Shown: positions 21,917-30,157, numbered from the stretch's first letter. The stretch: 32,090 nucleotides of DNA from Saprospiraceae bacterium (GCA_016787415.1 JAEUUT010000217.1:1-32090); one strand, 5' to 3'. Numbers and translations: made by a program. Notes: generated from the letters alone by a model not told the origin.

Positions 21917-23388
21917 AGTACCTGTGGCTGCTGATGCTGGCCGTGCTGGCTGCCCTGCTGCGGTATCATGCCTTTAACCAAACGCCTTACGCCAACGGCT
22001 GGGACAGTTATTTTTACCTCGTTCAGATCAAATCGCTGGAAACGACAGGGCAGATGCACTCGCCGGAGGCTTCGCTGATTTACCCGTATTTACGTGCATT
22101 CTATTGGCTCACAGGCGATTATGTGAGCGGCATGAAATGGGGCGTGGCTACGCTCTGCGGCCTGTGGGTAGCGCTGCTCGGTACCACGCGCTTCAGCGCG
22201 TTGGGAGAGCAGGCATTTATGCCTGCTCAATATGTGCTACCAACCTGGGCACTTTTTTCCCCCCACCTCACCTATTTCGCTGCCCAATACCCGAAAAACT
22301 TGCTGGGGCTTCTGCTTTTTGGCGCCTTCGTCGTCAGTTTGCAGCGCCCGTTTTCAGGGAAATGGTGGTGGCTGGCGCCGACCCTTTTACTTGTCCTCAA
22401 CTATTTTGGCCACCGCATGACCTTCGGGCTGGCGGTGGCGTACTTGCTTCTGTACCTGTTTTTTCAATTTGGCACACGGCTATTTGACCGTACAGCGCTC
22501 GTAAAGTGGGCGCTTGTTGCGGTAGTCGCTGGGGCGCTCTTTCTGTTAGCGGGGCAGGTATTCCCCGGTCTGGCACACTTTGCCGATCTCGGCCGCCTCG
22601 GCGGACTGTTGCGCCCGACGCCGCAGTTTGCGCCCTGGTCGTTTGTGCAGTCGCTTGGCTGGCAGCGCATGTCGCCTTTCTGGCTCTTCGAAATTGGGGT
22701 GCTTGTTTTGCTGTTCGGCTGGTCGCTGGTGTCGGCATTTCGGCAGCACGACCTGGCTCGACTACCTTTGATAGTATTGTGCGCGGCCCTGTTGTTTCCG
22801 TTTATGGAATGGTCGAGCACGGGCCTGGCGTGGCGCTGCTGGATGGTGTTCGTATTACTGGCGCCCCTGGCCCTGCAATGGCCGGATGGCAAAAAGGCAT
22901 GGGCATGGAGCGCTGCGCTGCTGATAGCGGCCTTTTTTTCTTGGAAAAGTTATCAGCCTGCCTTGCAAGACCCTGATTATGCGCAGTTTGACAAAATAAC
23001 GGCCCGCACACAGGCGTATTTAGGCGACTCGCTGCGGGCCGAACTGGTGATTGCGCACAATGCCCTGGCGGAATATTTCACCTTCAGCACCGGCACGGAT
23101 GCCATGCCCTGGCTGCCGGAGTATGGCATGGATTCGACGCGGCTGTGGCGAGTTGCGGCAGGCATGCACTTACCCACGTTGAACTATTTTTCAGGAGAAA
23201 AAAACGCGCGCCGCATCAAAAATCTGGGTGGACAGTATTGCCTGCTTCCGGAATATGTGTGGCAGGCGGCGCTGGTGCGTGCCCGGGCCGAGCAGGACAC
23301 GGTGTTTCTGGAAACGGCGGAGTCGTGGCGGAACCCGTGGAAGGCGAGGCCGGGGTGGTTGTTGAGGAGGAAGGCAGGGGGATTTTAG
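21904..23388 (+). CDS. Multi-pass membrane protein, GT-C glycosyltransferase-like
   Basis: This encodes 494 residues if the TTG at 21904 is used, which keeps a basic end and the full first helix; an ATG at 21934 is the alternative. About 10-11 membrane helices run to residue 345, then a soluble C-terminal domain of about 150 residues. The first loop has NGWDSYFYLVQIKSLETTGQM, an acidic motif after helix 1 as in GT-C glycosyltransferases that use lipid-linked sugars, and a later loop has YFAAQYPKNLLGL. This suggests transfer of sugar to a protein or lipid on the periplasmic side. It is co-transcribed with the glycan-binding lipoprotein. The specificity cannot be read. Confidence 0.78.
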   Translation: MGKIKYLWLLMLAVLAALLRYHAFNQTPYANGWDSYFYLVQIKSLETTGQMHSPEASLIYPYLRAFYWLTGDYVSGMKWGVATLCGLWVALLGTTRFSALGEQAFMPAQYVLPTWALFSPHLTYFAAQYPKNLLGLLLFGAFVVSLQRPFSGKWWWLAPTLLLVLNYFGHRMTFGLAVAYLLLYLFFQFGTRLFDRTALVKWALVAVVAGALFLLAGQVFPGLAHFADLGRLGGLLRPTPQFAPWSFVQSLGWQRMSPFWLFEIGVLVLLFGWSLVSAFRQHDLARLPLIVLCAALLFPFMEWSSTGLAWRCWMVFVLLAPLALQWPDGKKAWAWSAALLIAAFFSWKSYQPALQDPDYAQFDKITARTQAYLGDSLRAELVIAHNALAEYFTFSTGTDAMPWLPEYGMDSTRLWRVAAGMHLPTLNYFSGEKNARRIKNLGGQYCLLPEYVWQAALVRARAEQDTVFLETAESWRNPWKARPGWLLRRKAGGF

Positions 23389-23434
23389 CGGCGCAAGGGC
23401 ATGAGCAAACCTTATTCTATCTTTAGAAATTACT

Positions 23435-23442
23435 TACATTTG
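23435..23442 (+). promoter_or_regulatory. -7 element for the NACHT gene
   Basis: TACATTTG matches the -7 consensus exactly, 35 bases ahead of the ATG; the -33 element is weak. It suggests the NACHT gene is its own transcription unit. Confidence 0.45.
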
Positions 23443-23477
23443 GCAATAATATACGGTATTTCCTCACCCCGATATAC

Positions 23478-25355
23478 ATGAAAGACATCGAACTCTCCAT
23501 CGAACTCGGCATTGACCTGATGAAAGACATTGTGGCGGCCGGGTATTCGTTTTTAAAAGAAAAAAACAAGGAGCGCGATTTTTTTGGCGCAGCGACCAGA
23601 AAATACATCACCGGTTTGCTGGAACGCAACAGCACCATCAAGGTGCTGACGATGCGAGAACCGCAGCCCCTGGAGAAACTCTATGTTCGTGCCAATATCC
23701 TGAAAGATAAAATCACGGCTGAAACGGGTCTTAGTGCCGAAGAATTGGAGCAATGCTTCGACCTCGACCGCCGCACCTTTGGTCAGGTTGCCGAAACTGT
23801 GGATGGTGAACGCATCGTGAACCAACTTCAACGCTTTATTGTGCTGGGCAAGCCCGGCGCCGGAAAAACAACGTACCTGCGCTACCTCACGCTGATGATG
23901 ATCCAGCCGTACAGCCAAATAGACAAGCGCAAACTGCCCATCTTCGTGACCCTGCGCGAGTGGGCTGACAAAAAGATAAAACTGATGGACTTCATCGTCC
24001 ATCAGTTCGACATCTGCGGGTTTGAGGAAGCACGGCCATTTGTTGAGCGGGTACTGAGCAATGGCGACTGCATTGTGTTGTTCGACGGATTAGACGAAGT
24101 GAGCCAGGAAGCCAATCAGCGTGACATTATTCAGGAAATCATTGATTTTTCAGACAAATACCATACAAATCAGTTTGTGATCAGTTGCAGGGTGGCGGCC
24201 TACAACCGCTGGTTCGAGCGTTTTTTCGATGTAGAAATGGCCGATTTCAACGATGCACAAATAGAGCAATTCATCCAAAACTGGTTTCACGCAGAGCCTT
24301 CCATTGGAAAAGAATGCTGGGAAAAACTACAAAAAAGCCCCCAACTCAAAGAATTGGCTTCGGTACCACTGCTACTGACCCTGCTGTGCATCGTGTACAA
24401 CCGCAGCAACAATTTCCCGCCCAATCGCGCCAACCTGTATGAAGAAGCCATCGACGCGCTGTTGCGCGACTGGGATGCTACGCGTCGGATTACCCGCGAT
24501 GAAATGTACAGGCAACTTTCCATTACCCGCAAAAAATCCATGTTCGCTCGAATTGCCTGGGGGACATTTACGGAGAATATGTACTTCGTACCGGAGCGGA
24601 TATTGACCAAACAGATAGAAAAATATATCGAAAACCTGCCCGGTTTCAAACCTGAAGAACTGGATGTAGACAGCCAGGCGGTGTTGAAATCCATTGAAGC
24701 GCAGCACGGTATTTTTGTCGAAAGAGCCAAGAAGGTACACTCCTTCGCGCACCTGACCTTTCAGGAGTATTTTACGGCGAAATACATTGTGGACAATGCA
24801 CGGGAAGGCACACTGGAAGCGCTGGTGAATGAGCACCTCTATGATGACAAGTGGAAAGAAGTGTTTCTGCTGGTGGCAGGAATGCTCGACAGCGCAGATG
24901 AACTGTTATTATTGATGGAAAGGAAAAACAACGAATTACTGAAGGTAAAGAAGATTAGTGCTTTGATGTTTACCGCAGAGCAGTCATTGCTGAAAAAAGA
25001 GAGCCGGTACCCTGAAATTGTCAGAAAAGATATGGCGGTTTATATTGCTCTTGCCCGTGCTCTTGACCGTGCTCTTGACCGTGCTCTTGACCGTGCCCGT
25101 GCCCGTACCCTTGCCCTTGCCCCTGACCTTGACCTTGACCGTGCCCTTGTCCGAGACCTTGCCCTTGACCTCGACTTGTTGGAAGCCTACGTCAAGACAA
25201 CCATTATATCAACAGATACCGCTGAAAAAATCGCTAACTTTTTAAAAGCAAAAGTTTTAATTTTTGATTGCCTCGAACACGATGCCTTCGTCTCGAAAGA
25301 CATCCGGGAAAAAATCCTGTACGACCGCCTGATGCCAGAGGAAGGGCAGGCGTGA
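23478..25355 (+). CDS. NLR-like NACHT ATPase (candidate antiphage defence protein)
   Basis: This encodes 625 residues. N-terminal helical domain (1-110), of a type I cannot name. NACHT module: Walker A GKPGAGKT (124-131), Walker B VLFDGLDEVS with D203, D206 and E207 in the NACHT-specific form, arginine motif ISCR (R238), then winged-helix and helical parts ending HSFAHLTFQEYF (421-432), a signature of bacterial NACHT-STAND proteins. Such ATPases sense infection, oligomerise and trigger cell death or growth arrest; some bacterial NACHT proteins protect against phage. There is no separate effector domain or leucine-rich repeat. Residues 524-567 are a short-period repeat of Leu-Asp/Arg-Ala pairs, followed by an ordinary 55-residue end. 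The gene is monocistronic; no toxin or nuclease lies beside it. Confidence 0.9.
   Translation: MKDIELSIELGIDLMKDIVAAGYSFLKEKNKERDFFGAATRKYITGLLERNSTIKVLTMREPQPLEKLYVRANILKDKITAETGLSAEELEQCFDLDRRTFGQVAETVDGERIVNQLQRFIVLGKPGAGKTTYLRYLTLMMIQPYSQIDKRKLPIFVTLREWADKKIKLMDFIVHQFDICGFEEARPFVERVLSNGDCIVLFDGLDEVSQEANQRDIIQEIIDFSDKYHTNQFVISCRVAAYNRWFERFFDVEMADFNDAQIEQFIQNWFHAEPSIGKECWEKLQKSPQLKELASVPLLLTLLCIVYNRSNNFPPNRANLYEEAIDALLRDWDATRRITRDEMYRQLSITRKKSMFARIAWGTFTENMYFVPERILTKQIEKYIENLPGFKPEELDVDSQAVLKSIEAQHGIFVERAKKVHSFAHLTFQEYFTAKYIVDNAREGTLEALVNEHLYDDKWKEVFLLVAGMLDSADELLLLMERKNNELLKVKKISALMFTAEQSLLKKESRYPEIVRKDMAVYIALARALDRALDRALDRARARTLALAPDLDLDRALVRDLALDLDLLEAYVKTTIISTDTAEKIANFLKAKVLIFDCLEHDAFVSKDIREKILYDRLMPEEGQA
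25047..25178 (+). repeat. In-frame 6/12-base repeat inside the NACHT gene
   Basis: Three exact tandem copies of GCTCTTGACCGT (25059-25094) are preceded by one variant (25047-25058). Degenerate six-base words CTTGAC, CGTGCC and CTTGCC follow up to 25178. They encode residues 524-567, alternating RA, LD and LA pairs. The period is a multiple of three, so copy changes would keep the frame. Similar CTTGCC words occur in the next gap (25499-25531). Confidence 0.9.
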
Positions 25356-25436
25356 GCAGTTTTTTAGGGAGGAGGTGAGTCATACAAGACGTCATCAAGA
25401 AACGAACATGGTGCATAGTTGAATATTGCCATTCAA

Positions 25437-25479
25437 ACAAAAAAGACGTTTACAAAACCTTCCCGGTCTCGTAAACGTC
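25437..25479 (-). terminator. Terminator of the minus-strand small membrane protein gene
   Basis: GACGTTTAC (25445-25453) pairs with GTAAACGTC (25471-25479). Read on the minus strand, the hairpin is followed by TTTTTTG, as expected for an intrinsic terminator about 55 bases after the stop codon at 25535. Confidence 0.75.
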
Positions 25480-25534
25480 CTCTCAACAATTCCTTCCCTT
25501 TGCTTCTTGCCTCTTGCCCCTTGCCCCTCTTCCC

Positions 25535-25942
25535 TCACGGGCTCATCTTCGCAAAAATAATCCCCACCACCACGGCCTGGAACACGCCGTACACAAACCA
25601 GGTGAGCACCATTTCAAAAGAAACGGACAAAGAACTGAATATCAGCCACATAGATGGCAGGGTGGCAATGAGTGCATACACAAGGCCCATTTCAGTACCA
25701 CGCCACCAGAAAGAGCCGTGAAACAGGCCTTTAAAACGCCGCCAGAACCAGGCCAGCGCAAAACTCAGGATAAAGGGGTGTACGAAATACAATACGCCTT
25801 TTTGATCGTCGAAACTGAAAATCGGGTCGTAGTATTCCTCTGCAATTTTCGGAAACAGCATGACCGCCAGGTATAGCGCCAGGTAACTGAATACGGACAG
25901 GACTACTCCTGCGATGATGCCTTTTAATAAAAATCTTTTCAT
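25535..25942 (-). CDS. Small integral membrane protein, function unknown
   Basis: This encodes 135 residues with four likely membrane helices: about 7-30, 48-68, 84-104 and 110-132. The pattern FHGSFWWRGTEMGLVYAL between helices 2 and 3 looks conserved-type, but I do not recognise the family. There is no catalytic motif. Its ATG is separated from the stop of the upstream YceI gene by exactly the 30-base word repeat, so both are probably on one transcript. Confidence 0.8.
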   Translation of the reverse strand: MKRFLLKGIIAGVVLSVFSYLALYLAVMLFPKIAEEYYDPIFSFDDQKGVLYFVHPFILSFALAWFWRRFKGLFHGSFWWRGTEMGLVYALIATLPSMWLIFSSLSVSFEMVLTWFVYGVFQAVVVGIIFAKMSP

Positions 25943-25972
25943 AGTGAGTAGTGAGTAGTGAGTGGTGAGTGG
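25943..25972. repeat. GTGAGTAGTGAGT word array filling a 30-base gene gap
   Basis: The array starts at the base after the ATG of the membrane protein gene and ends at the base before the stop codon of the YceI gene. On the minus strand it reads CCACTCACCACTCACTACT and on, directly before ATG. The same words in the same orientation precede the ATG at 4064. It therefore forms the whole translation-initiation region of the downstream gene. Confidence 0.9.
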
Positions 25973-26611
25973 TTACTGGAGTTCGCCGACGTCGATGAGC
26001 AGATCGAAGTGGAACGTGATCCAGTCGTCCACTTTGATGAGTCCGAACATGGCTTCCGGGGGCTCTATTCCGAATGCGCTCATCTGGAGCGCCTGCTCGC
26101 CGCGCAACTGAAAGCGCCGTGGGCCGATCATACGCGCCCTGGCCGCTATGGATTGCTCTTTGGTGCTGGGGCCGATGGTAATTTTTACCCGTGCCTGAAT
26201 ATCGAACCAGTCCTTGCAGTTGCCGTCGAGGCATTTAGCATTTTGGCGGGTATCTACCAGTGCGATGCGGATATTGGGGTATTGATCGGCCTTGAGGGCC
26301 TTTTGCATATCGTGGTCGATCTTCCGGTTGTGGCAATCAAAACGTTTGACAGGGACGGCGAGATCGACATTTTTGAAGCGGGCGTAACCGCCATTGCGGT
26401 CGATTTCCAGCGTTTGTTCCTGGTATTGTTGATCGCAGTCGCAGGTAAATGAATTGACATTAGACGTGCCTTTCAAATACAGGCGGCTGCCGGAAGCGAT
26501 CTGATAGCGTTTTTTGACGGGGTTGCTGTGGTAGGTGGTAGCCGACATCAGGAGAAAACCCGTCGTAAAGATGAAGAGCCATTTGAACCACCGGAGAGAT
26601 GTGCAATACAT
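25973..26611 (-). CDS. YceI-family protein (lipid-binding-like)
   Basis: This encodes 212 residues with an N-terminal membrane/signal stretch (about 10-28). The YceI-type barrel follows: GSRLYLKGTSNVNSFTCDCDQ, then LKADQYPNIRI and MIGPRRFQLRGEQALQMSAF, closing with DDWITFHFDLLIDV. YceI proteins are small lipocalin-like barrels of the periplasm that bind isoprenoid-type lipids. Extra cysteines in CDC and KCLDGNCKDW suggest disulfides. A second YceI gene lies at 28274-28858, on the other side of a barrel gene. Confidence 0.88.
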   Translation of the reverse strand: MYCTSLRWFKWLFIFTTGFLLMSATTYHSNPVKKRYQIASGSRLYLKGTSNVNSFTCDCDQQYQEQTLEIDRNGGYARFKNVDLAVPVKRFDCHNRKIDHDMQKALKADQYPNIRIALVDTRQNAKCLDGNCKDWFDIQARVKITIGPSTKEQSIAARARMIGPRRFQLRGEQALQMSAFGIEPPEAMFGLIKVDDWITFHFDLLIDVGELQ

Positions 26612-26644
26612 AGGGACGGAAGAGGGAAATGACGGGACGGAGAG

Positions 26645-26685
26645 AATAAAAAGGCCCCGTAGCCCGTACGGGTTACGGAGCCTTT
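26645..26685 (-). terminator. Strong terminator of the outer-membrane barrel gene
   Basis: AAAGGC at about 26650 pairs with GCCTTT (26680-26685), CCGTA pairs with TACGG, and CCCGTACGGG forms the tip. On the minus strand the stem is followed by a T-run (GGCCTTTTTATT). It lies 14 bases past the barrel gene's stop codon and separates it from the YceI gene at 25973. Confidence 0.85.
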
Positions 26686-26698
26686 CACAGTAAGAAGT

Positions 26699-28063
26699 TT
26701 AGAATCCGATGACTGCTTCTACTACGAAGCCACTGAATTTTGCTTCATTGCGGTAGTCGGTAGTCGGAAAATCTTTGTAGTTCTGAACTACGTATTCGCC
26801 TTTGAGCAGCATGTTTTTGGTTGGGAACCAGCCAGCGGCTACTGCTACGCGGTCGATCGAGATTTCACTGGTAAAGCCTTGCGGAGTACCCTTTGCGGAG
26901 ATGTAACGGGCGCCGAGGTAGGCTTGCTCGTTTTTCAGGAAGCGGTACAGACCTTCTACAGCCAGTTGGTTGAAACTGCGTTCGGAACCGTCGCGTTCGG
27001 TGTTCGTACGACCTTTGATGATCTGATAGTCGCCAAATACTTCCAGGCCTTTGTATTTCAGGAATGGGTTGATACTGATAGCATTTACCTTGTTGGCAAC
27101 ACCCATACCTGTGAAACGGCCGGAATCTTTGTTGGCAGCATAGGTACCGCTTGCTGGTTCTGCTACCATGAAGTAGTGAGAACCGGTGCGGTCGCCTGCG
27201 TAGAGTGTGTTGCGGCCGCTGCTGCTGTTGTTGTACATCGAAGCAGACAGGCGGAAACGGAAGTCGGTGAACGTTTTGTCGTAGGCCAGTTTAAAGAAAA
27301 CCGACGGTTTTTTCTGTGTGGGTTCTACGTTCGGAGCCACTGCGGTAGCGGGGTAGTTGTCGATATTACCATTGATGAAGCCGGAGGTCAGACCAACCAT
27401 ACCCATGAAACCGTCTACCGGGAACACATACACCTCACCGCCGATTTCTGTAGTAAATGCGTCGAAAACCAGGTTTTCTACAAAGGGGTTGAACATCGTG
27501 TTACCACCATCGGTGCGGCGGAACTGCATATCGCCGAAGTTGGGCTGGAAGTGACCGATTTTTACCCGGACGTTGTCTGTGAACCATTGCGGGCTGCCGA
27601 ACATCGGAAGTTTGTCGAATTGGATATAACCGCCTTTCACCCAGAATTCGGAGTGGTGGCGGGAAGACATGTAGTTTTCCAGACATACCCGGATACCATC
27701 GCCGATTTGCATGTCGAGGTTCAGATTAGCCATCGCGAGGTTGAAGCCGGACAGCGTAGCGCTGGTGGAGTCTTCTGCTTTTACCACGCCGTACAGCAGG
27801 TTTTTGTTGGTAGCATTGGTGGCTGAGGTGGCAACGTATGTTGGGGTGTTAGAGGATTTGAGGGATTGGAAGTCCTGCGTGAAAGCGCCGCCGATACGGA
27901 TTTTGAAACCTGTAAATTCAGGTTGTTCCGCTTTTTTGGAAGGTTCGAAAACATTGATACCTTCTTTATCCCAGGGGCGGTAGTACTGGATATTGGGCTG
28001 TTGAGCAGCCAAATGGACGCTGATGAAAAGCGCAAGACTGGAAAGGAGAACCAGGTTTTTCAT
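26699..28063 (-). CDS. Outer-membrane beta-barrel protein (porin-like)
   Basis: This encodes 454 residues with a clear signal peptide (LLSSLALFISVHLAAQ). The rest is made of alternating hydrophobic strands with aromatic girdles, for example LNLDMQIGDGIRVCLENYM, WFTDNVRVKIGHFQPNFGDMQFRR and MLLKGEYVVQNYKDF, ending VVEAVIGF with the C-terminal Phe used by the Bam machinery. The layout resembles 16- to 18-strand porins of the OprO/OprP or phosphate-selective group, but the pore ligand cannot be named. It has its own terminator. Confidence 0.85.
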   Translation of the reverse strand: MKNLVLLSSLALFISVHLAAQQPNIQYYRPWDKEGINVFEPSKKAEQPEFTGFKIRIGGAFTQDFQSLKSSNTPTYVATSATNATNKNLLYGVVKAEDSTSATLSGFNLAMANLNLDMQIGDGIRVCLENYMSSRHHSEFWVKGGYIQFDKLPMFGSPQWFTDNVRVKIGHFQPNFGDMQFRRTDGGNTMFNPFVENLVFDAFTTEIGGEVYVFPVDGFMGMVGLTSGFINGNIDNYPATAVAPNVEPTQKKPSVFFKLAYDKTFTDFRFRLSASMYNNSSSGRNTLYAGDRTGSHYFMVAEPASGTYAANKDSGRFTGMGVANKVNAISINPFLKYKGLEVFGDYQIIKGRTNTERDGSERSFNQLAVEGLYRFLKNEQAYLGARYISAKGTPQGFTSEISIDRVAVAAGWFPTKNMLLKGEYVVQNYKDFPTTDYRNEAKFSGFVVEAVIGF

Positions 28064-28089
28064 ATAATAGAAATTTTAGTTTTGAACTT

Positions 28090-28180
28090 GGATGTGTGTG
28101 CTGTTTTTAGTGTTTTGGTGTTTTTAGTGTTTTGGTGTTTTGGTGTTTTTGTGTTTTTGGTGGTACGTTGCTCTTGGTGA
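28090..28180. repeat. TTTTGGTGTTTT word array (half element)
   Basis: Repeated TTTTTAGTGTTTTGGTG words end in GTTTTTGGTGGTACGTTGCTCTTGG. This resembles the left arm of the 13156 and 30158 elements with a diverged inner part. No complementary right arm is present; a different word array follows at 28191. Confidence 0.8.
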
Positions 28181-28190
28181 CCGGGATGCA

Positions 28191-28270
28191 TATCAACCTC
28201 ATCAACTTTATCAACCTCATCAACCCTCTTTTATCAACCCTCATCAACCCTTATCAACTTTATCAACCCC
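28191..28270. repeat. ATCAACCCTC word array
   Basis: About eight copies of ATCAAC separated by CTC, TTT or CCTC spacers fill the bases up to the stop codon of the YceI gene at 28274. There is no complementary arm in the window. Confidence 0.85.
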
Positions 28271-28273
28271 TCC

Positions 28274-28858
28274 TCACTGACTTACCGGCGCAGCCCCTTT
28301 GAGCGACACCTGAAAAACGATTTCTACTTCATCGCCGGTGGTGAGTGTACCCAGCAGGGCAGTAGGCGGTTTTATGTTGTAGTCGGTCATTTTCAGTTTT
28401 TTGGAACCGCTAAAAGTGATGCTACCATCGGCGCCGGTTTTGCCTTTTACATACAGGTCGATGTAAGCGCTGGAACCGGCGATTGTGAGCGAACCACTGG
28501 CATTGATGTCATAGCCGTCGCCTTTTTTGACCAGGGAATTGATCTTGCCGAGTTTAAAGCCGATATTCGGAAATTTGTCTGCTTTCAGGGCGTCGTAGGT
28601 CTTGTTGTCCATGATAGACCCCTTGGTACTTTTGATCGATTTAACCGGAATTTCCACATACAGGGCATCGATAGATTTAAGTGTGCCGGCTGTAAAAGTG
28701 AAGTTGCCGTTGGCCCGTACTTCTTTGGCTGTGGATTCCCACTCGTGCAGGTTAGAAGTGCCTTTCACCACCAAAGAATAGTTGGAAACTCGGTAGTTCG
28801 ATTGTCCGAAAACAAATGAAACCGAACAGATTGCGAGGATTAAGAGTTTATATTTCAT
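28274..28858 (-). CDS. YceI-family protein
   Basis: This encodes 194 residues from ATG 28858 (MKYKLLILAICSVSFVFGQ), with a cleavable signal peptide; the start at 28891 is rejected. The barrel has VSNYSLVVKGTSNLHEWES, then IPVKSIKSTKGSIMDNKTYDALKADKFPNI, and a closing LTTGDEVEIVFQVSL. It is closer to the usual YceI than the copy at 25973, which has cysteine pairs. It is a periplasmic binding protein for a hydrophobic ligand. The gene is separated from the barrel gene by two word arrays. Confidence 0.9.
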   Translation of the reverse strand: MKYKLLILAICSVSFVFGQSNYRVSNYSLVVKGTSNLHEWESTAKEVRANGNFTFTAGTLKSIDALYVEIPVKSIKSTKGSIMDNKTYDALKADKFPNIGFKLGKINSLVKKGDGYDINASGSLTIAGSSAYIDLYVKGKTGADGSITFSGSKKLKMTDYNIKPPTALLGTLTTGDEVEIVFQVSLKGAAPVSQ

Positions 28859-28876
28859 GATCGTTGGATTTTGACA

Positions 28877-28884
28877 CAAATTTA
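28877..28884 (-). promoter_or_regulatory. -7 element for the YceI gene
   Basis: On the minus strand TAAATTTG, an exact -7 match, lies about 20 bases ahead of the ATG. No good -33 is seen. Confidence 0.35.
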
Positions 28885-28929
28885 CCGGCACCCGAACCGG
28901 GCCCGTGCTGACGGTGCTTATGTTGCAAT

Positions 28930-28943
28930 ATGACCTTGGTCAT
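28930..28943. promoter_or_regulatory. ATGACC-TT-GGTCAT palindrome between divergent genes
   Basis: This is a perfect 6+6 palindrome in the 174-base gap between the YceI gene and the ferritin/VIT gene, followed at once by a second stem (GCCTCT ... AGAGGC, 28944-28967). A plus-strand -7-like TACCTTTA (28991-28998) lies downstream. It is a candidate operator, but not a recognised Fur or OxyR box. Confidence 0.4.
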
Positions 28944-29032
28944 GCCTCTTAAACTGAGGATAGAGGCACATTTACTCTTCCGTATTTATCTACCTTTACA
29001 TCGTCTTTAAGCACCCATCATTATCTTGCAAT

Positions 29033-30157
29033 ATGACACAGTCGACCACCCGCAACTTTGCCGCCAGCGTACAAACCGAAGTAGACGCCGCATACCTCTA
29101 TGAGCGCATTGCCGCCGCCGAATCCGACCCCGGCATCTCCAGCGTGTTCCTTGAATTGTCCAAAATAGAAGCAGGCCATGCCCAGGGCATGCTGCGAGGC
29201 CTGGCGCAAAAAGGCATACAGGTAGCCTTGCCCGGCCCCTCCTGGCGTGCGCGCGTGCTCGACCGCATCGGAAAAGTTTTCGGCTACGACTATATAATAG
29301 GTGTGATGATGGACACTGAAAAGGACATTGCGCGGGCCGTGGTACAACAAAAAACCAACGAGCACATGCCCTTGAAAGGCGACGAAAACAACCACGTCAA
29401 AATCCTGCAATCCCTGCTGGCCAACAAGCATAAGGTGTCGGGCGAGCAACTTTCCCGGATCGAAGGCCGCCACAAAACCGTGGGAGGCAATGCCCTGCGC
29501 GCTGCCGTGCTGGGCGCCAACGACGGACTGGTATCCAACATGAGCCTCGTGATGGGTGTAGCAGGCGCTACCAGCGGACAGTCAGCTGTTCTGCTGGCAG
29601 GCTCGGCAGGCTTGCTCGCCGGCGCACTCTCCATGGCCCTTGGCGAGTGGATTTCGGTAAAAAGTTCGCAGGAGCTCTACGAACGCCAGATGGCGCTCGA
29701 AATGGACGAAATTGAAAGCAATCCGGAAGGTGAAATCAAGGAACTGACGCTCATTTATATTGCCAAAGGCATCCCAGAAGCGCAGGCCCACGACATGGCG
29801 GTGGAAGTGATGTCGGAACCCAGCCGGGCACATGAAGTACTCATCAAAGAAGAACTGGGCATCAACCCCGAAGAACTGAAAAGTTCGGCCTGGGAAGCGG
29901 CCATTGCTTCGTTTATCCTGTTTGCCATCGGAGCCATCATTCCGCTAGCGCCGTTTTTCTGGAGTGGCGGTTTCATGGCCATTGTGTGGAGCGGCGTAGC
30001 CAGCACCATCGGGTTGTTTTTGATTGGCTCGGCCATTACCCTCTTTACCGGCAAAAGCATCTGGATATCGGGTACACGTCAGGTGGTATTCGGGTTGCTG
30101 GCAGCGGCCATTACATTTGGTATCGGGCGCCTGATCGGGGTGTCGATAGCGGGTTAA
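29033..30157 (+). CDS. Ferritin-like/VIT1 fusion iron or manganese transporter
   Basis: This encodes 374 residues. The N-terminal 140 residues are rubrerythrin/ferritin-like with diiron ligands: E16, E24, E46-x2-H49, then E96 and E118-x2-H121. The C-terminal part is a VIT1/CCC1 transporter: LRAAVLGANDGLVSNMSLVMG, then GEWISVKSSQELYERQ, a metal-binding helical region, and helices at about 290-315, 318-342 and 348-370. This is the layout of the membrane-bound ferritin MbfA, which senses iron and exports it under oxidative or iron stress. It is monocistronic, with a palindrome upstream that may be its operator. Confidence 0.92.
   Translation: MTQSTTRNFAASVQTEVDAAYLYERIAAAESDPGISSVFLELSKIEAGHAQGMLRGLAQKGIQVALPGPSWRARVLDRIGKVFGYDYIIGVMMDTEKDIARAVVQQKTNEHMPLKGDENNHVKILQSLLANKHKVSGEQLSRIEGRHKTVGGNALRAAVLGANDGLVSNMSLVMGVAGATSGQSAVLLAGSAGLLAGALSMALGEWISVKSSQELYERQMALEMDEIESNPEGEIKELTLIYIAKGIPEAQAHDMAVEVMSEPSRAHEVLIKEELGINPEELKSSAWEAAIASFILFAIGAIIPLAPFFWSGGFMAIVWSGVASTIGLFLIGSAITLFTGKSIWISGTRQVVFGLLAAAITFGIGRLIGVSIAG

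Noticed and set aside
25419..25876. Plus-strand open frames opposite the small membrane protein gene
   Set aside because: They are antisense to a gene with four clear membrane helices and start inside its terminator.
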